NCBI GenBank assembly: GCA_002495625.1
Contig: DAGC01000002.1
Location: 244,212 to 308,211 of the forward strand
Origin: Methanobacterium sp. UBA375
Lineage (GTDB): Archaea > Methanobacteriota > Methanobacteria > Methanobacteriales > Methanobacteriaceae
Direction: 5' to 3'
Length of the DNA: 64,000 bases
The position numbers and the translations under genes were made by a program. The first letter of the stretch is position 1; each line of letters starts with the position of its first letter. Positions 27,341 to 37,185 of this stretch are shown here, piece after piece. A model generated the notes under the pieces. The model made no database searches. It saw nothing but the letters and a program-made list of their open reading frames with translations, and was not told where the DNA came from.

Positions 27341-28129
27341 ATGACAAAAATCAAGGTTTATTCATTGGAAGGTGAAACAGTAGATGAAATCGAGCTTCCC
27401 ACTATTTTCACAGAAGAATTCAGGCCTGATCTCATAAAAAGAGCGGTTATTTCTTCACAAACAGCCAGGATCCAACCATGGGGAACCGACCCCATGGCCG
27501 GAAAACGGACCACTGCAAAGTCCTTCGGTGCCGGCCGTGGAGCGGCCATGGTCCCCAGGGTAAAGGGTTCCAGACACCCCGCAGGATCCAAAGGTGCATT
27601 CGTACCCCATGCAGTAGGAGGTAGGAGAGCCCACCCACCAAGGGCAGCCCGGATCATCCACGAGAAGATCAACAAGAAGGAAAAGAGGCTGGCCATAAGA
27701 TCAGCAGTGGCAGCCACAGCCAACCAGGAACTGGTAGAGGCAAGGGGCCATCAGATAGAAAACGTACCCCAGATACCCCTGGTAGTGGATGATGAACTGT
27801 GCAAGGTCAAGAAGACCAGCGAAACCAGGGAGATCCTGAAAAACTTAGGAGTCTTCGAAGATGTAGTAAGGGCCAAATCCGGCCGTAAAATACGCTCCGG
27901 AAGAGGAAAAACCAGGGGAAGGAAATACAAAACCCCAAAAGGGCCTTTACTGGTTGTTGGAGAAGATAAAGGGATAAGCCTGGGTGCCAGAAACCACCCT
28001 GGTGTGGATATAGTGGTGGTGGATAACCTTAACGCTGAGTTACTCGCCCCGGGAACTCATCCTGGTAGACTTACCATTTACACCAAATCTGCTATAGAGA
28101 AGTTAGGAGAGCTATTCCAGAACAAATAA
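27341..28129 (+). CDS. rpl4: Ribosomal protein L4 (uL4)
   Basis: This 262-residue large-subunit protein has an internal loop lining the exit tunnel. The loop is seen as QPWGTDPMAGKRTTAKSFGA followed by RGAAMVPRVKGSRHPAGSKG (about 45-90), rich in glycine and arginine. The C-terminal half has RSGRGKTRGRKYKTPKGPLL and ends in an archaeal-type globular domain. In bacteria L4 represses this operon; no leader structure supporting that is visible here. It is 47 bases after L3, and L23 follows after 14. Confidence 0.97.
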   Translation: MTKIKVYSLEGETVDEIELPTIFTEEFRPDLIKRAVISSQTARIQPWGTDPMAGKRTTAKSFGAGRGAAMVPRVKGSRHPAGSKGAFVPHAVGGRRAHPPRAARIIHEKINKKEKRLAIRSAVAATANQELVEARGHQIENVPQIPLVVDDELCKVKKTSETREILKNLGVFEDVVRAKSGRKIRSGRGKTRGRKYKTPKGPLLVVGEDKGISLGARNHPGVDIVVVDNLNAELLAPGTHPGRLTIYTKSAIEKLGELFQNK

Positions 28130-28143
28130 GGGGAATGTAGAAA

Positions 28144-28404
28144 ATGGATTCTTATTCAATAATCGAGAAGCCGCATTTAACTGAAAAAAGTATGAATGCC
28201 ATAGACAAGAACAACGAACTGACCTTCAAGGTCAGGAGGACGGCCAGTAAAGCCCAGATAAAAAATGCCTTTGAGGAGCTCTACGAAGTGAAGGTGGAGA
28301 GGGTCAACACCCAGATAACCTCCAAGGGAGAGAAAGTAGCCTACATAAAACTCGAGGCGGAACACAGTGCCGAGGACATCGCTGTGAAGATGGGTGTATT
28401 CTAA
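28144..28404 (+). CDS. rpl23: Ribosomal protein L23 (uL23)
   Basis: At 86 residues this is the short archaeal L23, which sits at the tunnel exit and forms the docking site for SRP and other nascent-chain factors. IIEKPHLTEKSMNAIDKNNE at the start and VERVNTQITSKGEKVAYIKL near the end are typical. AGGGGAATGTAGAAAATG gives the ribosome site and start. It fits tightly between L4 and L2. Confidence 0.97.
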   Translation: MDSYSIIEKPHLTEKSMNAIDKNNELTFKVRRTASKAQIKNAFEELYEVKVERVNTQITSKGEKVAYIKLEAEHSAEDIAVKMGVF

Positions 28405-28438
28405 CGTAGATAATATCCCTTAAGGGAGGAAAGTAACA

Positions 28439-29164
28439 ATGGGAAAGAGACTGATAATCCAACGGAGAGGAAGGGGAACACCCACCTATAAGAGCGCATC
28501 CCACCGGTTCAAAGGGAGGATCGCCTACCGTTATTACGATGATATAGAAAAAGAAGGAAGCCTGCAGGGAAGAGTGGTGGACATCATCCACGACCCGGGA
28601 CGAAGCGCCCCCCTGGCACAGGTACAATTTGAAAATGATGAAAGATTACTGATTTTAGCACCAGAAAGTATACAGATTGATGATGAAATTGCAGTGGGTG
28701 TTACCGCACCGATAAGCCCTGGTAATTCCCTACCATTGGCACAGATTCCGGAAGGAACACCACTATATAATATAGAAAAAAATCCAGGAGACGGGGGAAA
28801 ATTCGTCCGTTCATCTGGTACTTACGCTTCTTTGATCACCCACGATGTTGGTAAAGCCATAATCGAGTTACCATCAGGGGAATTAAAGGCATTCCACCCA
28901 CAGTGCAGAGCCACCATAGGAGTGGTCGCTGGTGGAGGAAGAAAAGAGAAGCCATTCCTTAAAGCAGGGAACAGACACTACGCTACCAAAGCTAAGGGTA
29001 AAAAGAGCGTAGGTGTGAGAGGAGTGGCCATGAACGCAGTAGACCACCCACACGGTGGAGGAAACAGACAGCACCCTGGTAGGCCAACCACCATATCAAG
29101 ACACGCCCCACCAGGAAGAAAAGTCGGTTCCATCGCTGCTAAACGAACAGGAAAACGAAGATAG
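28439..29164 (+). CDS. rpl2: Ribosomal protein L2 (uL2)
   Basis: This 241-residue large-subunit protein is needed for subunit joining and peptidyl transfer. The conserved HPHGGGNRQHPGRP (near residue 202) carries the histidine found in all L2 proteins. The N-terminal RGRGTPTYKSASHRFKGRIA is the archaeal form, shorter than the bacterial one. GGGAGGAAAGTAACAATG shows a strong ribosome site. Gene order L23-L2-S19 is kept. Confidence 0.97.
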   Translation: MGKRLIIQRRGRGTPTYKSASHRFKGRIAYRYYDDIEKEGSLQGRVVDIIHDPGRSAPLAQVQFENDERLLILAPESIQIDDEIAVGVTAPISPGNSLPLAQIPEGTPLYNIEKNPGDGGKFVRSSGTYASLITHDVGKAIIELPSGELKAFHPQCRATIGVVAGGGRKEKPFLKAGNRHYATKAKGKKSVGVRGVAMNAVDHPHGGGNRQHPGRPTTISRHAPPGRKVGSIAAKRTGKRR

Positions 29165-29252
29165 ATAATATCCAAGAAGATATGAAATTTGAATCAAAAG
29201 ATAAGAAAAACAATAACCTAGATTAGATAAGATTGTACGAGGAGGAGACTAA

Positions 29253-29663
29253 TTGGCTAGAAAAGAATTTAGTTATCGCGGTTACACCCTGGAAGAACTA
29301 CAGCAGATGCCACTGGACAACGTGATCCAGTTACTGCCTTCCAGACAGAGAAGATCCCTACGTAAAGGCTTTCTTCCCAGACAGAAGAAGGTCCTGGAGA
29401 AGATTAGAAAACTCAAAAAAGAAGGAGACCAGGGCGGAAGGCCCCGGATCATAAAGACCCACTGCCGGGACATGATCGTCCTACCGGAAATGGTGGGCAT
29501 GACCTTCGGAATATACGATGGTAAACAGTTCGTAGAAGTTACCATCCAGCCAGAGATGATCGGCTGCTATTTCGGAGAATTTGCAGTTACCAGACAGAGA
29601 GTACAGCACGGAGATCCAGGAATGGGTGCAACCAGATCATCCATGTTCGTGCCCCTCAAATAA
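29253..29663 (+). CDS. rps19: Ribosomal protein S19 (uS19)
   Basis: This 136-residue protein sits in the small-subunit head and contacts A-site tRNA. It has the archaeal N-terminal extension (ARKEFSYRGYTLEELQQMPL), and HCRDMIVLPEMVGMTFGIYD marks the core. The start is TTG at 29253, seven bases after GGAGGAGA; no ATG fits. L22 follows after 12 bases. Confidence 0.96.
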   Translation: MARKEFSYRGYTLEELQQMPLDNVIQLLPSRQRRSLRKGFLPRQKKVLEKIRKLKKEGDQGGRPRIIKTHCRDMIVLPEMVGMTFGIYDGKQFVEVTIQPEMIGCYFGEFAVTRQRVQHGDPGMGATRSSMFVPLK

Positions 29664-29675
29664 GGAGTTAAAAAC

Positions 29676-30133
29676 ATGGCTAAAATTAAATACGCTTACA
29701 ACGAGGATGCCGGGAAAGTGGCCAAGGCCGCCGGCCGATCCCTTAAGATATCCCCCAAACACTCCAGGGAAATATGTAACGCCATAAGGGGAATGGAAGT
29801 GGAAGAAGCCAAGGACTACCTGGAAGATGTCATAGCGATGAAACAGGCAGTACCCTTCAAGCGATACAACAAAAAGGTAGGACACAAGAAAGGTCTCGAG
29901 GGCTGGCCAACCGGCCGATACCCGGTTAAAGCAGCCAAACAGATACTTGATGTCCTGGTAAATGCCGAGGCTAACGCTGAATACCAGGGACTGGACACCG
30001 ATAACCTGGAGATAGTTCACATATCCAGCCACCGTGGTTACGTTATAAGAGGATGGACTCCCCGAGCTTTTGGAAGAGCAAGCCCCTTTAACACACCGAC
30101 CACCCACATACAAATCGTACTTGGGGAGATTTA

Positions 30134-30134
<1 letters not shown>
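29676..30134 (+). CDS. rpl22: Ribosomal protein L22 (uL22)
   Basis: This 152-residue protein has a long beta hairpin that lines the exit tunnel. ISPKHSREICNAIRGMEVEE and the C-terminal RGWTPRAFGRASPFNTPTTH identify it as the archaeal (L17e-like) form. An AAGGAG site lies 10 bases before the ATG. Its stop overlaps the S3 start by one base, implying coupled translation. Confidence 0.96.
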
Positions 30135-31219
<1,085 letters not shown>

Positions 31220-31257
31220 CTTTGGGAGAATATTTGAAAATAAAAGGTGTATAAAAA

Positions 31258-31470
31258 ATGGCAATTTTAAGGACCAAAGAAATACGGGCAATGGAAGTTG
31301 AAGACATCCAGAAAAAACTGGAGGAACTCCGGGCAGAACACTCAAAGATAGTCTCTAAGAGTGCCGCTGCGGGTATCTACGATAACCCGGGAGAGATTAA
31401 GGAACTTAAAAGGACTATTGCTCGAGTACTTACCATAATGAATGAAAAAAACCAAGGAGAACAAAAATAG
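31258..31470 (+). CDS. rpl29: Ribosomal protein L29 (uL29)
   Basis: This 70-residue helical protein sits near the tunnel exit beside L23. Two long helices are evident: RTKEIRAMEVEDIQKKLEEL, and a second ending with GEIKELKRTIARVLTIMNEK. It directly abuts the aIF1 gene (TAG then ATG with no gap), so the two are likely coupled. The position after S3 is standard. Confidence 0.95.
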   Translation: MAILRTKEIRAMEVEDIQKKLEELRAEHSKIVSKSAAAGIYDNPGEIKELKRTIARVLTIMNEKNQGEQK

Positions 31471-31812
31471 ATGACAGTGTGTGATGTGTGCGGTCTTCCC
31501 GAAGAACTCTGCGTATGCGAAGAGATTGCACGGGAGATTCAAAAAGTAAAAGTCTACACAGTAAGAAGAAGATTTGGAAAGCTCATGACCATTGTAGAGG
31601 GGATCGATGAGCATGACATCGACATAAGAGAACTGACCAAAGAACTTAAAAATAAATGTGCCTGCGGAGGAACTGCAAAAAAAGGCCAGATAGAACTTCA
31701 AGGGGACCATAAACGGAAAGTAAAGGAAGTTCTAGCAAATATGGGCTTTTCTTCAGACACCATCGAAATTAAAGACAGGGAAGAGAGATCAAAGCGTAGA
31801 AAGAGACGATAA
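31471..31812 (+). CDS. Translation initiation factor aIF1 (SUI1 family)
   Basis: This 113-residue archaeal homologue of eIF1/YciH helps select the start codon on the small subunit. The core KVYTVRRRFGKLMTIVEGID and LKNKCACGGTAKKGQIELQG match SUI1. The N-terminus CDVCGLPEELCVCEE has a CxxC-x6-CxC cluster that may bind zinc. It sits between L29 and the RNase P protein as in other Methanobacteriales. Confidence 0.94.
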   Translation: MTVCDVCGLPEELCVCEEIAREIQKVKVYTVRRRFGKLMTIVEGIDEHDIDIRELTKELKNKCACGGTAKKGQIELQGDHKRKVKEVLANMGFSSDTIEIKDREERSKRRKRR

Positions 31813-31838
31813 TTTCCCTGTGTTTGTAATATTCAGTT

Positions 31839-32123
31839 ATGATAACTCCACAAAATATATTCCGACACGAGTTCATTGGCCTCCCGGTTGAGGTGGCGGA
31901 GAGCTCACATGAAGGGTATAAAGGGATAAAGGGAAGGGTTGTTGACGAGACAAAAAATACCATCAAGATAGAAGATGTGGAAGGCAACGAGAAGGTCATC
32001 CCTAAAAAGGTAACCCTCTTCCAGTTCACCCTACCCGACGGAGTTAAAGTGGAAGTAAATGGTAAGGTAATTGCCATACGCCCGGAAAACAGGATAAAAA
32101 AGAGATACAAAAAATACTTGTAA
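31839..32123 (+). CDS. rnp1: RNase P protein component 1 (Rpp29/Pop4)
   Basis: This 94-residue Sm-like barrel protein is a subunit of archaeal RNase P, which matures the 5' ends of tRNAs. FRHEFIGLPVEVAESSHEGY and the following GIKGRVVDETKNTIKIEDVE are characteristic. The RNase P RNA is not in the window. Its place before S17 inside the r-protein string is a known archaeal arrangement. Confidence 0.93.
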   Translation: MITPQNIFRHEFIGLPVEVAESSHEGYKGIKGRVVDETKNTIKIEDVEGNEKVIPKKVTLFQFTLPDGVKVEVNGKVIAIRPENRIKKRYKKYL

Positions 32124-32184
32124 AAAATCATGATTATTCCAAATATCAGGAAATAGACAGATAAATTTAATCAAAGGTGATTAT

Positions 32185-32502
32185 ATGATTGGTATCGACG
32201 TTACAGAACCAAAAAACAAATGCGATGACCCTAACTGCCCCTTTCATGGTAACCTGCCAGTAAGAGGACAGATACTGGAGGGAATCGTTACCAGTGACAA
32301 GGCAGAAAGAACCATCACTGTAGAGAGAAGCTATTACAAGTTCATCCGAAAATTCGAAAGATACGAAAAAAGGAAATCAAAAATAAACGTACACAAACCA
32401 GACTGCATAGACTTAAACGTTGGAGATGTGGTTAAAATCGCAGAATGCAGACCACTCAGTAAAACCAAGCATTTCGTGGTAATAGAAGTCAAGGGAGATT
32501 GA
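32185..32502 (+). CDS. rps17: Ribosomal protein S17 (uS17)
   Basis: This 105-residue OB-fold protein of the small-subunit body has the archaeal N-terminal extension (EPKNKCDDPNCPFHGNLPVR). The core contains GIVTSDKAERTITVERSYYK and RPLSKTKHFVVIEV. GGTGATTATATG is a textbook start. L14 begins two bases after its stop. Confidence 0.96.
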   Translation: MIGIDVTEPKNKCDDPNCPFHGNLPVRGQILEGIVTSDKAERTITVERSYYKFIRKFERYEKRKSKINVHKPDCIDLNVGDVVKIAECRPLSKTKHFVVIEVKGD

Positions 32503-32503
32503 A

Positions 32504-32902
32504 ATGAAGGCCATTACATCCAATGTTTCTAAATCACTACCCATCGGCGCCAGATTACAGTGTGTGGATAACACCGGTGCCAGAGAAGTGGAAATAGTAT
32601 CGGTAAAGGGATACAAAGGTGTAAGGAGAAGATTAGCCAGTGCCGGTGTAGGTGACATGGTGGTGATCTCCGTTAAAAAAGGAACTGTGGAAATGAGAAG
32701 GGAAGTCACCACTGCCGTGGTGGTCAGGCAGAAAAAGGAATACCGCAGGGCAGACGGCTTAAGGGTAAAATTTGAAGACAACGCCGCGGTTATACTCTCC
32801 CCAGAAGGAGTGCTTAAAGGATCAGAAATAAGAGGACCAGTAGCTAAAGAAGCAGCTGACCGCTGGCCGTCAATAGGAAGTGCAGCCAGCATAATTGTCT
32901 GA
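32504..32902 (+). CDS. rpl14: Ribosomal protein L14 (uL14)
   Basis: This 132-residue large-subunit protein forms an inter-subunit bridge to the 16S rRNA. GARLQCVDNTGAREVEIVSV near the start and GVLKGSEIRGPVAKEAADRW near the end are diagnostic. It starts two bases after the S17 stop with GGGAGATTGAAATG as ribosome site. Confidence 0.97.
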   Translation: MKAITSNVSKSLPIGARLQCVDNTGAREVEIVSVKGYKGVRRRLASAGVGDMVVISVKKGTVEMRREVTTAVVVRQKKEYRRADGLRVKFEDNAAVILSPEGVLKGSEIRGPVAKEAADRWPSIGSAASIIV

Positions 32903-32951
32903 TTAAAGATTATCAAATTTAACAAAATGGAAATATTTCACGGTGATATAA

Positions 32952-33305
32952 ATGTCAAAACAGCCAAGAAAACAAAGGAAAGCCCGCTACAACGCACCGT
33001 TACATGCGCGCCATAAACTGATGGCTGTCACACTATCTGAGGAACTCCGGGAACAATTAGAGACAAGGTCTCTCCCGGTAAGGAAGGGTGACACTGTAAT
33101 GGTCATGCGGGGAGATTTCAAGGAAACAGAAGGAAAGGTAGAGATAGTCGATTATAAAAATTACCGCTTATTCATCGAAGGTGTCTCAGTACAGAAACCA
33201 GACGGAAACCAAACTTACCACCCGGTCCACCCCTCCAATGTGATGCTGGTGGAACTGGAATTAGACGATGAAGAGCGAAACGAAGCAATAGAGAGGAAGG
33301 GATAA
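32952..33305 (+). CDS. rpl24: Ribosomal protein L24 (uL24)
   Basis: This 117-residue assembly-initiating large-subunit protein is of archaeal/L26e type. The KOW motif is RKGDTVMVMRGDFKETEGKV (about 47-66), preceded by a basic N-terminus (KQPRKQRKARYNAPLHARHK). S4e starts one base after its stop. Confidence 0.96.
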   Translation: MSKQPRKQRKARYNAPLHARHKLMAVTLSEELREQLETRSLPVRKGDTVMVMRGDFKETEGKVEIVDYKNYRLFIEGVSVQKPDGNQTYHPVHPSNVMLVELELDDEERNEAIERKG

Positions 33306-33306
33306 C

Positions 33307-34035
33307 ATGGCAAAGATGGGTTCAAGAAAACATTTAAAACGTTACAAAGCACCGGAAAACTGGCCAATACACCCTAAAGAAGATAAATGGACAGTTAAAA
33401 CCAGTCCCGGATCCCATGCCCTGGACAAGTCAATGCCCCTCCTCATAGTGGTCAGGGACATACTCCAGGTAGCAGACAACGCCCGGGAAGCGAAGATCAT
33501 CATCAACAAAGGGGATATCCTGGTGGATGGTAGACCAATTAAGGACTACAAGTTCCCGGTAGGATTCATGGATGTAATCGAACTACCCAAATCAGAGAAG
33601 ATCTACAGGGTACTTCCCGATGAAAAAGGACGACTTATACTCCACCCCATAACCAAGAGAAACAAAGGATTCAAACTATGCCGTGTTGTAGATAAAACCA
33701 CCCTTAAAGAGGGTAAAACACAGTTAAATCTACACGACGGCCGAAACATCCTGACCGAGGATCAGTACAAAACCGCAGACGTGGTGAAGCTGAAGGTCCC
33801 CTCCCAGGAAATTAAGGATCATATCAAATTTGAAGACGGTACATTAGGCCTGGTCACTGGTGGAAAACACATCGGTGAGAGGGGAACTATAAAGGATATA
33901 ACCATAACCAAATCCTCCATGCCCAACACCGTGGTAATCGAATCAGCAAGTGGAGAAACCTTCCAGACACTGAAAGATTACGTGTTCGTATTAGGCAAAG
34001 AAAAACCATTAATAACACTCCCCGGGGGTAAATAA
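33307..34035 (+). CDS. rps4e: Ribosomal protein S4e
   Basis: This 242-residue small-subunit protein is found only in archaea and eukaryotes. An S4-like RNA-binding domain (ILQVADNAREAKIIINKGDI) is followed by the central region and a KOW motif (GLVTGGKHIGERGTIKDITI, about 180-200). The start MAKMGSRKHLKRYKAPENWP is highly conserved. It is placed between L24 and L5 as in other archaea. Confidence 0.97.
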   Translation: MAKMGSRKHLKRYKAPENWPIHPKEDKWTVKTSPGSHALDKSMPLLIVVRDILQVADNAREAKIIINKGDILVDGRPIKDYKFPVGFMDVIELPKSEKIYRVLPDEKGRLILHPITKRNKGFKLCRVVDKTTLKEGKTQLNLHDGRNILTEDQYKTADVVKLKVPSQEIKDHIKFEDGTLGLVTGGKHIGERGTIKDITITKSSMPNTVVIESASGETFQTLKDYVFVLGKEKPLITLPGGK

Positions 34036-34037
34036 TC

Positions 34038-34547
34038 ATGAATCCCATGCAGGAAGTGAAGATTGCCAAGGCCACCATAAACATCGGTGTGGGAGAGGGC
34101 GGTGAAAAACTCGCCCGTGCAGAAAAATTACTCACCACACTCACCAACCAGCAGCCAGTACGTACCTACTCCAAGGTAACCAACCCAGAGTTCGGCATAA
34201 GGAAAAACCAGCCCATAGCCTGTAAAGTCACCCTGCGTGATGAGAAGGCAGACGAGGCCATAAAACTCATCCTTAACGGTATTGGTAACCGGTTAAGGTC
34301 CAGACAATTCGACAGGAACGGTAACGTGTCCTTCGGAATTGAGGAACACATCGATATACCTGGGATACGCTACGACCCGGACATTGGTATATTCGGTATG
34401 AACATCTCCGTAACCTTTGAAAAACCAGGTTACCGGATAAAGAAGAGGAAAATTCAACGGAAAAAGGTACCACCCAAACACCAGGTCACTCCAGAGGAAA
34501 CCCAGGAGTTTATGAAGGAAAAATTTAACATCGAGATAGGTGATTAA
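34038..34547 (+). CDS. rpl5: Ribosomal protein L5 (uL5)
   Basis: This 169-residue protein binds 5S rRNA and touches P-site tRNA. TINIGVGEGGEKLARAEKLL, QPVRTYSKVTNPEFGIRKNQ and DPDIGIFGMNISVTFEKPGY are all typical of archaeal L5 (L11e). The gene starts two bases after S4e and its stop is immediately followed by the S14 start. Confidence 0.97.
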   Translation: MNPMQEVKIAKATINIGVGEGGEKLARAEKLLTTLTNQQPVRTYSKVTNPEFGIRKNQPIACKVTLRDEKADEAIKLILNGIGNRLRSRQFDRNGNVSFGIEEHIDIPGIRYDPDIGIFGMNISVTFEKPGYRIKKRKIQRKKVPPKHQVTPEETQEFMKEKFNIEIGD

Positions 34548-34548
34548 T

Positions 34549-34692
34549 TTGCCAAGAAAATACGGAAAGGCATCAAGACAATGCAGAAGATGTGGGGATC
34601 ACTCTGCCCTGGTAAGGAGATACGGGCTTATGCTATGCAGACAGTGCTTCAGAGAACTCGCATCAAAAATCGGATTTAAAAAATATAACTAG
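34549..34692 (+). CDS. rps14: Ribosomal protein S14 (uS14), zinc type
   Basis: This short gene starts with TTG at 34549 and gives 47 residues: MPRKYGKASRQCRRCGDHSA and then LVRRYGLMLCRQCFRELASK. The two CxxC pairs (CRRC and CRQC) form the zinc knuckle of zinc-type S14, located in the small-subunit head. GGTGATTAATTTG supplies the ribosome site, overlapping the L5 end. L5-S14-S8 order supports the call. Confidence 0.95.
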   Translation: MPRKYGKASRQCRRCGDHSALVRRYGLMLCRQCFRELASKIGFKKYN

Positions 34693-34705
34693 AGGTAATA
34701 AAAAA

Positions 34706-35098
34706 ATGACACTCATGGATCCTCTGGCAGACGCTCTTACCAACATGCGAAACAATGAATTGCAGGGAAACAACACCTGTACCATAAAACCAGCATCCAA
34801 GATGATTGGGCATGTTCTAAGAACCATGCAGAAGGAAGAATACATAGGCGAATTCGAGTTCGTGGATGATGGAAAGGCGGGACAGTTCATCATCGAACTG
34901 GAAGGAAACATAAACAAGTGCGGTGTGATAAAGCCCAGACACGCCGTGAAGAAAGATGAATTTGAAAAATTTGAAAAAAGGTACCTGCCCAGCAAGAGCT
35001 TCGGGATAATGATCATGACCACACCCGAGGGAATAATGACCCACAAAGAGGCCAAGGAAAAGGGAATCGGTGGCAGGTTACTAGCTTACATTTACTAA
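34706..35098 (+). CDS. rps8: Ribosomal protein S8 (uS8)
   Basis: This 130-residue protein is a primary 16S-binding protein in the platform. DPLADALTNMRNNELQGNNT at the start and the C-terminal KSFGIMIMTTPEGIMTHKEA, GIGGRLLAYIY match the archaeal form (S15Ae). AGAGGTAATAAAAAAATG marks the start, and L6 follows directly. Confidence 0.97.
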   Translation: MTLMDPLADALTNMRNNELQGNNTCTIKPASKMIGHVLRTMQKEEYIGEFEFVDDGKAGQFIIELEGNINKCGVIKPRHAVKKDEFEKFEKRYLPSKSFGIMIMTTPEGIMTHKEAKEKGIGGRLLAYIY

Positions 35099-35109
35099 GG
35101 GTGATGATA

Positions 35110-35643
35110 ATGGCTCAAGTAGCAATTCTCAGAGAAGAAATCCCCATACCAGCGGGAGTGGAGGTAACCATAAATGATGAAGTGATGGTTACCGGCACCA
35201 AGGGCGAGCTTAAAAGAAAATTCAAGGCACGAAACATCAAGATCACCAAGGACGATGATAAAGTCGTATTAGAAGCTCCCTTCCCTAAAAAGAGGGATAA
35301 AGCCATGCTGGGAACAATAAGATCCCATATAACCAACATGATAACCGGATTAACTGATGGATTCAGTTACAAGATGAAAATAGTATACGCTCACTTTCCC
35401 ATGACCGTTAAAGTCACCGATAGTAAGGTGACCATAGAAAACTTCCTGGGAGAAAGACACCCCCGAACCGCCAAGATACTGGGCGATACCAAAGTCCAGG
35501 TCAAGGGTGACGAGGTAACCGTGGAAGGTATAAACAAGGAAGATGTAGGACAGACCATGGCCAACATAGAACAGGCCACCAAAATCAAAGGGAGAGACCC
35601 CAGGGTGTTCCAGGATGGAATATACCTGGTAAGCAAGGAATAA
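35110..35643 (+). CDS. rpl6: Ribosomal protein L6 (uL6)
   Basis: This 177-residue large-subunit protein lies near the factor-binding site, with two similar domains. REEIPIPAGVEVTINDEVMV and KIKGRDPRVFQDGIYLVSKE are typical archaeal L6 (L9e) ends. I take the ATG at 35110, because GGGTGATG lies six bases before it; GTG 35101 and ATG 35104 are in-frame alternatives that would consume the ribosome site. Confidence 0.96.
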   Translation: MAQVAILREEIPIPAGVEVTINDEVMVTGTKGELKRKFKARNIKITKDDDKVVLEAPFPKKRDKAMLGTIRSHITNMITGLTDGFSYKMKIVYAHFPMTVKVTDSKVTIENFLGERHPRTAKILGDTKVQVKGDEVTVEGINKEDVGQTMANIEQATKIKGRDPRVFQDGIYLVSKE

Positions 35644-35657
35644 ATAGGGTGATCCAC

Positions 35658-35987
35658 ATGAAGAAACCACATTTTAAACGACAGGAATGGCACAGATACA
35701 AGAAACTCGGAGACAAATGGAGGAAAGCCCGGGGGAAAACCAGTAAAAGAAGAAGGTACGAGGCAAGAAAACCAGCCATGCCCTCTATCGGATACGGATC
35801 TCCTAAAGAAACCAGGGGACTACACCCATCCGGATACCAGGATGTACTGGTCTCGAACCTCGCGGAACTTGCAACCTTAGACCCTGAAACACAGGCCGGA
35901 AGGATCAGTTCCAAGGTAGGCGGAAGAAAAAAGGAACAAATCCTTGAAAAAGCAAAGGAACTGGGAATCAAAGTATTAAACGAGTAA
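35658..35987 (+). CDS. rpl32e: Ribosomal protein L32e
   Basis: This 109-residue archaeal/eukaryal large-subunit protein contains KPHFKRQEWHRYKKLGDKWR and RYEARKPAMPSIGYGSPKET, then GLHPSGYQDVLVSN, all L32e hallmarks. The ATG at 35658 follows GGGTGATCCAC; a GTG at 35649 is unlikely. The last six codons with the stop are repeated almost exactly right after the gene (see the repeat at 35970). Confidence 0.95.
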   Translation: MKKPHFKRQEWHRYKKLGDKWRKARGKTSKRRRYEARKPAMPSIGYGSPKETRGLHPSGYQDVLVSNLAELATLDPETQAGRISSKVGGRKKEQILEKAKELGIKVLNE

Positions 35988-36006
35988 AAAAGTATTAAAC
36001 GAATAA
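35970..36006 (+). repeat. Tandem copy of the L32e gene end
   Basis: AAAGTATTAAACGAGTAA, the last codons and stop of L32e, is followed one base later by AAAGTATTAAACGAATAA (35989-36006). The copy differs by one base and keeps a stop codon. It is untranslated. Confidence 0.75.
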
Positions 36007-36140
36007 ATATTATGATTCCAGTTAAACGGGAACAATTTAAATAAAAAATAATTAATCGCACATATTATAATTCGGTATAATGGAATTGATATGAAAAAAT
36101 TAACTGCAGCCCAAAAAGGGGCTGTTTGGGAGGTTTCAAA

Positions 36141-36587
36141 TTGAATCTTACTACTCAAAAAAGGATAGCTGCAGACATTCTAAAAGTCGGCGTGAACCGG
36201 GTTTGGATAGATCCCGAGAATACTGAGGAAGTATCACGGGCCATCACCAGGGAAGGTGTCAAGCAACTCATAGGAAACGGAGTTATAAAGGCCAAACCCA
36301 AAAAGGGGATCAGCAGTTACCGGTCTAAGAAGATCGCAGCACAGAAACAGAAAGGAAGAAGGAAAGGCCGTGGAAGTATTAAAGGAGCTAAAGGGGCAAG
36401 AAACCCCAAGAAGAAAGCCTGGATGACCACCATAAGGGCCTTAAGAACCGATTTAAAGGATATGAGAGATAACAGGGAGATAAATAAAACCACTTATCGT
36501 AAGCTTTACAAGATGGCTAAGGGTGGTGCATTCCGGAGCAAATCTTACATGAAGACCTACGCTCGGGATCACGACCTCTTGAGATAA
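36141..36587 (+). CDS. rpl19e: Ribosomal protein L19e
   Basis: This 148-residue helical, very basic protein forms bridges between subunits in archaea and eukaryotes. NLTTQKRIAADILKVGVNRV, then SRAITREGVKQLIGNGVIK and RKGRGSIKGAKGARNPKKKA are conserved. The TTG at 36141 lies seven bases after TGGGAGGT and gives the family N-terminus; an upstream TTG (36126) overlaps the ribosome site. Confidence 0.95.
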   Translation: MNLTTQKRIAADILKVGVNRVWIDPENTEEVSRAITREGVKQLIGNGVIKAKPKKGISSYRSKKIAAQKQKGRRKGRGSIKGAKGARNPKKKAWMTTIRALRTDLKDMRDNREINKTTYRKLYKMAKGGAFRSKSYMKTYARDHDLLR

Positions 36588-36603
36588 CTGGGGGAATAAA
36601 TTT

Positions 36604-37185
36604 ATGGCACACAGTTCAAGATACAAACTAGCATTCAAAAGAAGAAAGGAAGGAAAAACAGACTATAAAGCCAGATTAAAGCTTATGGGACAGAACAAAT
36701 ACAGGTTCGTGGTAAGACTTTCCAATAAGCATATCATAGCCCAGATAGTCACCACCAAAACAGAAGGAGACCAGACCCTGATAGCAGTCAACTCCAAGGA
36801 ACTTGAAAGGTTAGGCTGGAAAGCAGGTGGAAAGAACATCTCCGCAGCATACCTGACCGGCTTTTTAGCCGGTAAAAAAGCTTTAAAGGATGGAATAGAA
36901 GAGGTCACCATGGACATAGGTCTTAAAACATCACTTAAAGGTTCAAAATTATACGCGGTACTCAAGGGTGCGGTGGACTCCGGATTGCACATACCACACA
37001 ACGAAACAGTCCTACCAACTGATGAGAGGATTAACGGGGAACACATAGCAAAATATGCCGAGGCCCTGAGTGATAAAGAGGTGAAAGAGAAGTTCTCCAA
37101 GTACAAGGAAAACGGAATCGAACCAGCCAAACTACCGGAACACTTCACCGCCATTAAAGAAAAAATCGAAGAGGAATTATCATGA
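36604..37185 (+). CDS. rpl18: Ribosomal protein L18 (uL18)
   Basis: This 193-residue 5S rRNA-binding protein is of the long archaeal type (L5e-like). It has RYKLAFKRRKEGKTDYKARL, then NKHIIAQIVTTKTEGD and AAYLTGFLAGKKALKDGIEE. It starts 17 bases after L19e and overlaps the S5 start by four bases (ATGA), so translation is coupled. Confidence 0.96.
   Translation: MAHSSRYKLAFKRRKEGKTDYKARLKLMGQNKYRFVVRLSNKHIIAQIVTTKTEGDQTLIAVNSKELERLGWKAGGKNISAAYLTGFLAGKKALKDGIEEVTMDIGLKTSLKGSKLYAVLKGAVDSGLHIPHNETVLPTDERINGEHIAKYAEALSDKEVKEKFSKYKENGIEPAKLPEHFTAIKEKIEEELS

Noticed and set aside
32413..32925. 170-residue minus-strand frame over S17/L14
   Set aside because: It is a shadow of two unmistakable ribosomal protein genes.
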